Made by a program: the position numbers and the translations under genes
Shown here: positions 17,345 to 25,104 of the stretch, one piece after another
Position numbering within the stretch: position 1 is the first letter of the stretch
Layout of the letters: the number at the start of each line of letters is the position of its first letter
Notes under the pieces: model-generated
Told to the model about the DNA's origin: nothing
Database searches by the model: none
Seen by the model: the letters and a program-made list of their open reading frames with translations, nothing else
Source: Alcaligenaceae bacterium
GTDB taxonomy: Bacteria; Pseudomonadota; Gammaproteobacteria; Burkholderiales; Burkholderiaceae_B
Direction of reading: 5' to 3'
NCBI GenBank assembly: GCA_012735395.1
Contig: JAAYHN010000119.1
Coordinates: forward strand, 1 to 46,597
Length of the DNA stretch: 46,597 nucleotides

Positions 17345-18112
17345 TCAAACCGTCAGGTATTTTTGCTTGATTGCTTCATTTCCAAGCAAATCCCGCATGC
17401 TGCCGGTATACCTGACCTGCCCCTTTTCAAGCACATAAGCCCGGTCTGACACCAGTTCGGCAAAATGCAGGTTCTGCTCGGACAGCAAGATGGCAATCCC
17501 TTTTTCTTTCAGGGCCAGAATCATGCGGGCCATTTGCTCTACGATCACGGGGGCCACGCCTTCCGAGGGCTCATCCAGCAATACCATAAAGGGGTTCCCC
17601 ATTAAAGTACGGGCAACACTTAACATTTGCTGCTCGCCCCCGCTCATTTTGCCGCCGGGGCGGTCCAGCATATTTCCCAGGTTGGGAAACAGGGAAAACA
17701 GGGATTCTTGTGTCCAGAAAAAACCTTCCGTGCCATCGGGCCAGTGGCGAGCCGGCTGCCGCCCCGTTTCCAGGTTTTCCACCACGGTCAGGTCAGAAAA
17801 CACCCGGCGGTCTTCGGGTACATAACCCAAACCGGCACGGGCAATTTGATAAGCCTGCCAGCGGGAAATATCCTTGCCCATAAAACTGATTTTGCCGCTA
17901 CTGCGCTCCAGCAGGCCCATGATGGATTTAAGCGTAGTGGATTTACCGGCACCATTACGTCCCATTAAGGCCACCACTTCACCCTTGCCAACGGTCAGGC
18001 CAACATCAAACAGGATATGCGCCCCGCCATACCAGGCATTCAAACCCTCCACCTGCAGCATGGCTTGAATGCCCGGCGCTATTTGCCCGTTCTGTTGCAC
18101 GGAAGTATTCAT
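17345..18112 (-). CDS. livF: Branched-chain amino acid-type ABC transporter ATP-binding protein LivF
   Basis: 255 aa ATPase with Walker A GRNGAGKST at 51-59, an MSGGEQQML signature, Walker B LLDEPSEG and the LivF-type C-terminus. The first ATG is kept although Met18 could also serve, because ATG at 18112 overlaps the TGA of livG by 4 bp. Works with LivG on the cytoplasmic side of the fused permease. Confidence 0.92.
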   Translation of the reverse strand: MNTSVQQNGQIAPGIQAMLQVEGLNAWYGGAHILFDVGLTVGKGEVVALMGRNGAGKSTTLKSIMGLLERSSGKISFMGKDISRWQAYQIARAGLGYVPEDRRVFSDLTVVENLETGRQPARHWPDGTEGFFWTQESLFSLFPNLGNMLDRPGGKMSGGEQQMLSVARTLMGNPFMVLLDEPSEGVAPVIVEQMARMILALKEKGIAILLSEQNLHFAELVSDRAYVLEKGQVRYTGSMRDLLGNEAIKQKYLTV

Positions 18113-18885
18113 GACGGTACACCCTCTTTCAAGGTTTCAAGCCCAAGGCCCGAACCCAGATAAATTTCCTTCACTTTCGGGTCATTGCGTATTTGTTCCG
18201 GTGTGCCTTCGGCAATCAGCCAGCCGGCTGCCAGCACCAGGATACGATCGGCATAGTTGAACACCACATCCATACTATGCTCGGTAAAAAGTACCCCCAT
18301 TTGGCGCTGCTGCGCCAGTTGGCGGGTCAAGGCCATTAACTCATTGCGTTCCTGCGGTGCCATGCCGGCAGTGGGCTCATCCATCAAGAGCAGCACCGGA
18401 TCATTGGCCAATGCCATGGCCAGCTCAACCCGTTTCACATCACCATAGGCCAGTTCACTGCAGGGACGATCGGCCTGTTCGGCCATGCCGACCTGCTCCA
18501 GCAAGGCCAATGCTTCCGGGCGGTACTGGGTATCCGCTGCCTTAACAAATGAAAAAATTCGCTGGTGATACGACAATAACGTCATTTGCACGTTTTCTGC
18601 CACCGTTAAGGAAGCAAAGGTCGCCGCAATCTGAAAGGTACGGCCTACCCCCCGTTTCCAGATATCACGCCCTTTCATGCCCAGAACAGGTTTACCATTA
18701 AGCAGCACGCTACCCGCATTGGCCGTGGTTTGCCCGCCCACCATATTGAAGGTAGTGGACTTGCCCGCCCCATTGGGGCCGATCAGGGCCAGCATCTCGC
18801 CTTTTTCCAGTGAAAAGCTCACGCCCTGCACGGCACGAAAAGCGCCATAGGCCTTATGCAGGTCATTAACCTCTAGCAGACTCAT
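18109..18885 (-). CDS. livG: Branched-chain amino acid-type ABC transporter ATP-binding protein LivG
   Basis: 258 aa ATPase; Walker A GPNGAGKST at 36-44, a short signature region around LAYGDVKRVELA in place of LSGGQ, Walker B LLMDEPTAGM, and the C-terminal helix with EGTPEQIRNDPKVKEIYLG that distinguishes LivG from LivF. Overlaps livF and the fused permease gene by 4 bp on each side. Confidence 0.92.
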   Translation of the reverse strand: MSLLEVNDLHKAYGAFRAVQGVSFSLEKGEMLALIGPNGAGKSTTFNMVGGQTTANAGSVLLNGKPVLGMKGRDIWKRGVGRTFQIAATFASLTVAENVQMTLLSYHQRIFSFVKAADTQYRPEALALLEQVGMAEQADRPCSELAYGDVKRVELAMALANDPVLLLMDEPTAGMAPQERNELMALTRQLAQQRQMGVLFTEHSMDVVFNYADRILVLAAGWLIAEGTPEQIRNDPKVKEIYLGSGLGLETLKEGVPS

Positions 18886-20804
18886 GAACGACCTCCGGTA
18901 TTGCCAACCTTACCTGCCCTGCTTTTTTGCCAGTACGAAGAAAATGTACTGAAAAACCCCGCAATACCCTGCGGAAACAGCAACACCAGCAACAGAATTA
19001 CCAGGCCAAACAGGGCTTTCCAGTAACTGGTAATGCCCACCACATAATCATGCAGCAGGGTGTAGGAAAACGCCCCCACAATGGGCCCCAGCAAGGACTG
19101 TACGCCCCCCAGCAACACCATGACCAGGCCATCAATCGACTTGCTGATATGCAGTTCTTCGGGCGAAACACTGCCTTTGGAATACACATACAGCACCCCG
19201 GCCAGCCCGGCAAACAGGCCGGCAATGATGAAGGCCAGCCATTGTGTGCGCTTTACATGAATACCGATCGCATCACTGCGCAAAGCCGAATCACGCCCGG
19301 CACGCATGGCATAGCCAAATGGTGAAAACAGCAGCCGGCGCAACACCAGCACACTGCCTGCTACAATCACCAGCGTAAAGTAATAATAGGCCTGTGCGCT
19401 GCCCAGCCAGTCGGGTGGCCACAAACCAATCAGGCCATTGGAACCGCCGGTAAAACTGTCCCACTGGAACACGACCGACCAGGTAATCTGGGCAAAGGCA
19501 AGCGTAAGCATGGCCAGGTAAATACCGCTTAAACGGACGCAAAACCAGCCATACACCAGCGCCCCAAAAGCGGTGACCAAGGGCGCCAGAACCAGCGTGG
19601 CTTCCATGGGCAGGCCGGTTTTCAGCACAAGCAGGGCGGCGGCATAGGCCCCCAGGCCAAAATACGCGGCATGACCAAAAGTGTGCATGCCCGCCGGGCC
19701 GGTAATGAAATGCAGGCTGGCCGCAAACAGCACGGCAATCAGGGCATCCTGCATCAGGATCATTAAATAGGGGTAATCATTTTCCAGCAGGGGTACGGCC
19801 AGCAATAAGGCCAGCAACAGGCAGGCCGCCACTTTAAGGAACGGGCCTGCCCGACGGATAGGCGCTTCTATGGGGGCCGAATTGCGTGAGGCGGCCTGTT
19901 CCCTGCCCAGTAAGCCCCACGGCCTGAACACCAGTACCAGCACCATAATCAGGAACTCAACCACCATGGTTAACTGGGAAAACTCGATTTGCAGGCCCGC
20001 AATATGTACCGTGCCCAGCCAGATACAAATGGCCTTCATTTCGGTAATCAGCAAGGCCGCCAGGAAAGCACCGGTAATGGAACCCATGCCCCCCACCACC
20101 ACCACGGCAAAGGCATCGCCAATAATCCGCATGTCCAGCCCCAGGCTGGCCGGTTCATTGGGCAATTCCAGCGCCCCACCCAAACCGACCAGAAAAGAAC
20201 CCAGTGCGAACACACCAGTAAACAGCCAGGCCTGGTTCACCCCCAGTGCCCCCAGCATTTCCTTGTCTTGCGTGGCCGCACGCACAAACGTCCCCCAGCG
20301 GGTACGGTTCAGCAGCCACCACAATAGCAGCAGTACCAGCGGGCCAACCACCATCAGGAAAATATTATAGGTTGGAAACATCCGGCCCAGAACGGACACC
20401 GCGCCCTCAAGCCCCGGTGCCTGCATGCCCAGCAGGTCTTCCGGCCCCCAAAACCAGTGGGCGGCATCACTGGCAATCAAGACCAGCGCAAAGGTTGCCA
20501 GTAACTGGAACAGTTCAGGCGCCCGGTAAATGCGCCGTAGCAGGAAAATTTCAATTAGCACGCCCAACGCGGCCACCATCAGCCCCGCTGCAATCAGGCT
20601 GCCCCAGAAACCCAGTGCCGTTGCCCCCAGCCATGAGGTTAACGAATAGGCAATATAAATGCCCAGCATATACAGGGAACCATGGGCAAAATTGATAATC
20701 CGGGTGACCCCGAAAATCAGGGACAGCCCGGCAGCCACCAAAAACAGGGATGAGGTCCCTGCCAGCCCGTTCAATAACTGAACGATTAAACCCGATGCAT
20801 CCAT
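18882..20804 (-). CDS. Fused LivH-LivM permease of a branched-chain amino acid-type ABC transporter
   Basis: 640 aa membrane protein in which the two permeases that are normally separate are one polypeptide. The LivH-like half (about 1-295) starts with GLAGTSSLFLVAAGLSLIFG and NFAHGSLYMLG; the LivM-like half (about 325-625) carries TFGHAAYFGLGAYAAALL and an EAA-like loop with RSDAIGIHVKR. The joint near 300-320 is hydrophilic (a Gln/Arg-rich cytoplasmic linker). The gene begins 6 bp after livK and has no strong SD of its own, so coupling is likely. Substrate could be branched-chain amino acids, amides or another small carboxylate; the sequence does not decide. Confidence 0.9.
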   Translation of the reverse strand: MDASGLIVQLLNGLAGTSSLFLVAAGLSLIFGVTRIINFAHGSLYMLGIYIAYSLTSWLGATALGFWGSLIAAGLMVAALGVLIEIFLLRRIYRAPELFQLLATFALVLIASDAAHWFWGPEDLLGMQAPGLEGAVSVLGRMFPTYNIFLMVVGPLVLLLLWWLLNRTRWGTFVRAATQDKEMLGALGVNQAWLFTGVFALGSFLVGLGGALELPNEPASLGLDMRIIGDAFAVVVVGGMGSITGAFLAALLITEMKAICIWLGTVHIAGLQIEFSQLTMVVEFLIMVLVLVFRPWGLLGREQAASRNSAPIEAPIRRAGPFLKVAACLLLALLLAVPLLENDYPYLMILMQDALIAVLFAASLHFITGPAGMHTFGHAAYFGLGAYAAALLVLKTGLPMEATLVLAPLVTAFGALVYGWFCVRLSGIYLAMLTLAFAQITWSVVFQWDSFTGGSNGLIGLWPPDWLGSAQAYYYFTLVIVAGSVLVLRRLLFSPFGYAMRAGRDSALRSDAIGIHVKRTQWLAFIIAGLFAGLAGVLYVYSKGSVSPEELHISKSIDGLVMVLLGGVQSLLGPIVGAFSYTLLHDYVVGITSYWKALFGLVILLLVLLFPQGIAGFFSTFSSYWQKSRAGKVGNTGGRS

Positions 20805-20810
20805 TATGAT

Positions 20811-22028
20811 TTATTCGGCAGGACGCAGTTTTTTCACTTCCTCATCGGAAGGCTGTACATCTTTGCCATCGACATAGCGGATATCGGTCATGATGCCTTT
20901 GCCGTCTTTCACGTCTAGCCTGCCCACATAAGCCCCCATGGTAGACTGGTTGTCAATATCACGGTACACGATTTCACCAAAAGGCGTTGGCACTTTCAGG
21001 CCCTTGAAAGCCTGTATCAGGGCTTCGGTATCGGTGGAACCGGCCACCTTGATGCCTTCGGCCAGTGACATGATCATGGCATAACCCACGATGGAACCGG
21101 CACGCGGGTAATCATTGAATTTTTTCTGGTAGGCCTGCAGGAAAGCATTGTGTTCAGGGGTGTCAATCGCGTACCAGGGGTAGCCCGTCACGAACCAGCC
21201 TTTAGGGGTATCTTCACCCAACGGGTCCAGGTATTCGGGTTCACCGGTTAACAGGCTCACGGTTGGCAAACCATCAAGAATCTGGCGGGTTTTACCGGCG
21301 CGTACAAACTTGGTTAAGTCAGTGCTGAACAACACATTGAAAAGTGCATCGGGTTTGGCATCGGCCAGCGCCTGCACCACGTTGCCGGCATCAATCTTGT
21401 TCAAGGTCACGGCCTGTTCAGAAACAAACTCGACATCGGGCTGCTGTTCTTTCAGCAGTTTTTTGAAAGACTCGATCGCAGACTGGCCATATTCATAGTT
21501 GGGATAAACCAGCGCCCAGCGCTTCTTGTTCATTTTGACCGCTTCGGGAATTAACATGGCCACTTTCATGTAGGTGGAATCACGCAGGCGGTAGGTATAG
21601 CGATTGCCGTTTTCCCAAACGATTTTATCGGTAAGGGGCTCACCGGCCAGGAAGAATACTTTTTTCTGGCGGGCAAAATCGGCCAGTGCCAGCCCGATAT
21701 TGGACAGGAAACTGCCGGTTAACACGTCTACCCTGTCACGGGTAATGAGTTGCTGGGCTTCACGGATGGCATTGCCCTGGTTGCCGGCATCGTCACGAAT
21801 CAACACTTCAACTTTCTTGCCGTTCAGGCCACCGGCCTGATTGATTTGTTCAACGGCCAAGTCAATCCCTTTTTTATAGGGCTCCAGAAACGCGGGAATG
21901 GTTTTATAGCTGTTAATTTCACCAATGCGGATAACATCCTGTGCATAAGCCGTGGCAGATGCCGATACGGCAAGCAGTGACGCGATACCCCATTGCCGGA
22001 TGTTGCTGGAAAATGTTTTGATGACCAT
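20811..22028 (-). CDS. Substrate-binding protein of the Liv-type ABC transporter
   Basis: 405 aa periplasmic binding protein of the Peripla_BP_6 (LivK-like) family with a signal peptide of about 29 residues (cleavage after AYA). INQAGGLNGKKVEVLIRDD at about 60-80 is the typical first-lobe motif. ATGs at 22061 and 22043 are in frame, but GGAG lies about 9 nt before the ATG at 22028 and that start gives a clean signal peptide. First gene of the liv-phrB transcript; a terminator-like hairpin lies in its leader. The ligand is not known. Confidence 0.87.
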   Translation of the reverse strand: MVIKTFSSNIRQWGIASLLAVSASATAYAQDVIRIGEINSYKTIPAFLEPYKKGIDLAVEQINQAGGLNGKKVEVLIRDDAGNQGNAIREAQQLITRDRVDVLTGSFLSNIGLALADFARQKKVFFLAGEPLTDKIVWENGNRYTYRLRDSTYMKVAMLIPEAVKMNKKRWALVYPNYEYGQSAIESFKKLLKEQQPDVEFVSEQAVTLNKIDAGNVVQALADAKPDALFNVLFSTDLTKFVRAGKTRQILDGLPTVSLLTGEPEYLDPLGEDTPKGWFVTGYPWYAIDTPEHNAFLQAYQKKFNDYPRAGSIVGYAMIMSLAEGIKVAGSTDTEALIQAFKGLKVPTPFGEIVYRDIDNQSTMGAYVGRLDVKDGKGIMTDIRYVDGKDVQPSDEEVKKLRPAE

Positions 22029-22092
22029 ATTTGTTGACTCCATGCCACTTGCAATATACATCTTATCAATAAGCTTATTACTGAAGAATTGG

Positions 22093-22120
22093 AAAAACAG
22101 GGTTTTAAGCTGAAAAACCC
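22093..22120 (-). terminator. Terminator-like hairpin in the leader of the liv operon
   Basis: Read on the minus strand, GGGTTTT and AAAACCC arms (22114-22120 and 22100-22106) enclose a 7-nt loop and are followed by TGTTTTT. It lies 65-90 bp upstream of the binding-protein start, where no gene ends, so it would act as an attenuator rather than as a normal terminator. The stem is short and only half GC. Confidence 0.35.
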
Positions 22121-22250
22121 GAAATTAATAGTAATTTACCGCTTTTTGATAAAAAAAAAGAAGATTGTTTGATTATATTCAAGAAATTATTTTGCTTTCT
22201 TTTGTAGAATAAGAAATTCTTTTTAATAACTCCAACAGGTCAAATCGTTT

Positions 22251-23027
22251 ATGGCTGCTGCTTTTCTTGAAGGCAAAGTATTAAGTGTCCACCACTGGAC
22301 CGATCGTCTTTTCAGTTTCACTACCACCCGGGACCAGGCCCTTCGTTTTAACAATGGCCATTTCACCATGATTGGATTACCGGTTAATGGCAAACCCCTG
22401 CTGCGTGCCTACAGTATTGCCAGCGCAAACTACGAAGAACATCTCGAGTTCCTCAGCATCAAGGTGCCCGACGGCCCGCTGACCTCCCGTTTGCAACATA
22501 TCCAGGTGGGCGACAACATCATTATTGGCCGCAAGCCAACCGGCACGCTGGTCATTGATTACCTGCTGCCTGGCAAACGCCTGTATTTGCTGTCTACCGG
22601 CACAGGCCTGGCACCGTTCTTAAGTATTATTCGCGACCCTGAAACCTACGAGCGCTTTGAAGAAGTCATCCTGGTTCATGGTGTCCGTTTTGTGAACGAA
22701 CTGTGCTACCACGATTATTTCCTCAATGAACTGCCCAAACACGAGTTCCTGGGTGAAATGATCAGCAAACAGCTTAAATACTACCCTACCGTTACCCGTG
22801 AACCCTTCCGCAACGAAGGCCGCATCACCAATTTAATCAATAACGGCAAACTGTTCACAGACCTTAACGTGCCAACCCTTAATGCAGCCGAAGACCGCAT
22901 CATGATCTGCGGCAGCCCTGCCTTGCTGCGTGACCTTAAACCCATGCTGGAAGAACGCGGGTTTGAAGAGGGCAGTACCTCTACCCCCGGGGCTTATGTG
23001 GTTGAGCGCGCTTTCGTAGACCAATAA
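22251..23027 (+). CDS. fpr: Ferredoxin--NADP+ reductase
   Basis: 258 aa FAD enzyme exchanging electrons between NADPH and ferredoxin or flavodoxin, used in redox balance and oxidative stress. RAYSIAS (about 52-58) binds FAD, GTGLAPF (about 122-128) begins the NADP domain, and the C-terminus VVERAFVDQ is characteristic of the short bacterial (Azotobacter/Rhodobacter-type) Fpr. The full-length match includes the HHWTDRLFSF opening. Divergent from the liv operon; followed by a terminator whose second arm lies in the convergent helicase gene. Confidence 0.94.
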   Translation: MAAAFLEGKVLSVHHWTDRLFSFTTTRDQALRFNNGHFTMIGLPVNGKPLLRAYSIASANYEEHLEFLSIKVPDGPLTSRLQHIQVGDNIIIGRKPTGTLVIDYLLPGKRLYLLSTGTGLAPFLSIIRDPETYERFEEVILVHGVRFVNELCYHDYFLNELPKHEFLGEMISKQLKYYPTVTREPFRNEGRITNLINNGKLFTDLNVPTLNAAEDRIMICGSPALLRDLKPMLEERGFEEGSTSTPGAYVVERAFVDQ

Positions 23028-23059
23028 TCCAATCAAGTCCAATCATTGCTTGACACCCG

Positions 23060-23109
23060 AATCGCTGTTGCTTGACGCTTAAGGCTTTAACAGGAACAGC
23101 GATTTTTTT
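23060..23109 (+). terminator. Likely terminator of fpr
   Basis: Ten-base arms AATCGCTGTT (23060-23069) and AACAGCGATT (23095-23104) are perfectly complementary and run into seven T (23103-23109). The 25-nt loop is long for a terminator. The second arm lies inside the last codons of the convergent helicase gene. Confidence 0.5.
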
Positions 23110-24899
23110 GTGCGGGTAATGGCCACATAGAAACGGTTTCGTTCAATGCCGGCATCATTGCCACGGTTGCAAAAGCCATGGGTGTCCGCGTTATAAACCA
23201 GCACCTCATCAAACTCCCTGCCCTTGGCTTCGCTCACGGTATACAGGCGAATGCCGCCCCGCGTTTTCCAGCTGGCGGCTATTTTTGCATATAAGGCGGG
23301 CCACTGTTCAAGCGTCGCTTCGTGCCGCAGCAGAAACTGCAACAGGCCCTGCCAGGAACACCAGGCTGTTTGTTCCAGCACCCTGTCAGGCCTGGTCTGA
23401 TGGCTGAAAACGCCTGACATTTTCACAAAGGTTTCCAGCTCCAGCGACAAAGCGGCCTTGCTGTCTTTCTGCTGCAACCACCATTGCAGCGCTGTTTTCA
23501 TGTCTTCGGTAAAGGCTTCACCTTTGGCCGAACCCCCGCGTAAATGCATATCCAGGTACATGCGTAAACTGCCCGGCACCGCTTTATGGGCAATTTCATG
23601 CCGGGCCTGCTCATCAAGCAGGCAATGCGGCAAGGAAAGAAACTGCCACACCGCTTCATTCAGTTTTTTAACCGTGGTCTGGACATGCGGGAAACGTACC
23701 GCATATAAATAAACCATCATACTAACCGCAAATGAATTCAGCAGCGGATACGTTAACGCAATATTCTCATGGCCACTGTTCAGCAAATCAAACGCGGCAC
23801 GTACTTTATCGGCCCCGTTACGGCACACTACCGCCAAATGGGACAGGCGGGCGGGTTTAATTTGCCGCAATACCTCTGCTATTTCTGTATTGGCAACACT
23901 GATGGTGGTTTTATGGCGTGCGGCCGAGGTCATGTCCCGTTTGCTTAACTGGCCGGCCATGGTGGCCAGTGCCGCGCCAAAGCGATGGCTGCTTAAGGTA
24001 TGAATGATACGGGCCGAATAATGCCGGACATAGCTGTTAAACACGGCATCGGTATCGGTGCCGCGCCAGGCGAAGATATTTTGCATGCGATCACCAACCG
24101 CCAGAATACGGGCATTCGGGCTTAACACCTTGAACAGGAAAGCCAGCTGCAGGGGGGTGGTGTCATGAAACTCGTCGATAAAAACAAAACGGTAGCCACC
24201 CATATAGCGGCTATCCAGCGTTTCCGCCTCCAGCCGCTCAAGCAAATCAAAAGCGGCTTCGGAAATCAGCCTGAAACCAAACACGCCATTTCTTTGTGCC
24301 GGGGCTATATACGGATCCAGCAACTCGGCTTCCGTTCCTTCGTCGGGGCCGGGCCAATGGGCCCGATATGAATCATAGGCATAAAAAACACGCCGCACGA
24401 AAGGGTAATCAAAGTTGAGCTTGCCTTCACAGATAAACTCGCCGTCTTCCCGTGATTCGGCTTCATTGGCACGTGAAGCACGGAAAAAATCCAGGTCATC
24501 CATGAGCGCATTCATGTGTTCTTCATTAATCTGTGGCGCCGTGAATGCTTCGTCAAAGCCTTCTTCGCAAGCTTCTTCAACCAGTTGCGGCAACAGTTCA
24601 CGAATCACGGCATCACGGGAAAGCACATAACGTTCATCGCCCAGGCGGCGTAATAACTGGTGCGCCAGGCCATCAATGGTGGTGATGGTAAGGTTGGGCT
24701 GTTCTGCCGAGACAAGGCCACGGCTTGCCATATACCCGCCTAACACATCACGCCCGGCACGGCTGAATGTCATTAACAGGGTGGGCGCACCCGCCACACA
24801 ATGCCGGGCTTCTTCTGCAATCAGGGTGGATTTCCCGCTGCCGGCCACCCCTTCCACCAGCAAGGCTTTTTCCGGGTAATGATTGAACAGATTATCCAT
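23079..24899 (-). CDS. Compact UvrD/Rep-like superfamily 1 helicase
   Basis: 606 aa ATP-dependent DNA helicase-like protein. Motif I GVAGSGKST is at 17-25, motif Ia TFSRAG at 44-49, motif II IDEFHD at 241-246, motif III GDRMQNIFAWRG at 269-280, motif V around EAKGREFDEVLV at 557-568 and motif VI YVAITRTKKSLFL at 591-603. It is shorter than UvrD (about 720) and lacks the upstream glutamine motif; the frame ends right after motif VI, so the C-terminal Tudor-like region of UvrD is absent. Motif II has Phe-His where UvrD/Rep have Tyr/Phe-Gln-Asp type sequences. Cytosolic; a repair or conflict-resolution role is inferred only. Transcribed alone, divergent from glcB. Confidence 0.85.
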   Translation of the reverse strand: MDNLFNHYPEKALLVEGVAGSGKSTLIAEEARHCVAGAPTLLMTFSRAGRDVLGGYMASRGLVSAEQPNLTITTIDGLAHQLLRRLGDERYVLSRDAVIRELLPQLVEEACEEGFDEAFTAPQINEEHMNALMDDLDFFRASRANEAESREDGEFICEGKLNFDYPFVRRVFYAYDSYRAHWPGPDEGTEAELLDPYIAPAQRNGVFGFRLISEAAFDLLERLEAETLDSRYMGGYRFVFIDEFHDTTPLQLAFLFKVLSPNARILAVGDRMQNIFAWRGTDTDAVFNSYVRHYSARIIHTLSSHRFGAALATMAGQLSKRDMTSAARHKTTISVANTEIAEVLRQIKPARLSHLAVVCRNGADKVRAAFDLLNSGHENIALTYPLLNSFAVSMMVYLYAVRFPHVQTTVKKLNEAVWQFLSLPHCLLDEQARHEIAHKAVPGSLRMYLDMHLRGGSAKGEAFTEDMKTALQWWLQQKDSKAALSLELETFVKMSGVFSHQTRPDRVLEQTAWCSWQGLLQFLLRHEATLEQWPALYAKIAASWKTRGGIRLYTVSEAKGREFDEVLVYNADTHGFCNRGNDAGIERNRFYVAITRTKKSLFLLKP

Positions 24900-24961
24900 T
24901 AACAGGTTCTTTTTTAAAGTGAATGCCTGCGCCTTTTGTATAGGCGCGCATTTGTATTGTA

Positions 24962-25002
24962 TTTTACTAAAAATAAATATCGCTTTTTACTAAAAGTAAA
25001 AA
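24962..25002. repeat. Tandem TTTTACTAAAA repeat with dyad, between helicase gene and glcB
   Basis: The 11-mer TTTTACTAAAA occurs at 24962-24972 and again at 24985-24995, 23 bp apart. The second copy forms a perfect dyad TTTTTAC-N5-GTAAAAA (24984-24990, 24996-25002); the first has a weaker right arm. Lying between divergent genes and upstream of the glcB promoter, this looks like a pair of binding sites for one regulator. Confidence 0.4.
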
Positions 25003-25022
25003 CTGTGTTTACCTCTATTGTA

Positions 25023-25051
25023 TTGAGGCTTATAGTGCGTCGCGTCATAAT
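25023..25051 (+). promoter_or_regulatory. Probable sigma70-type promoter of glcB
   Basis: TTGAGG (25023-25028) and CATAAT (25046-25051) are separated by exactly 17 bp; four and five of six consensus bases match. The ATG of glcB lies 53 bp after the -10 box, preceded by AGGAG. Confidence 0.55.
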
Positions 25052-25104
25052 AGCATTAACACAATCAAACTATACTCAGAAAACATTACATACAGGAGCC
25101 CGAC

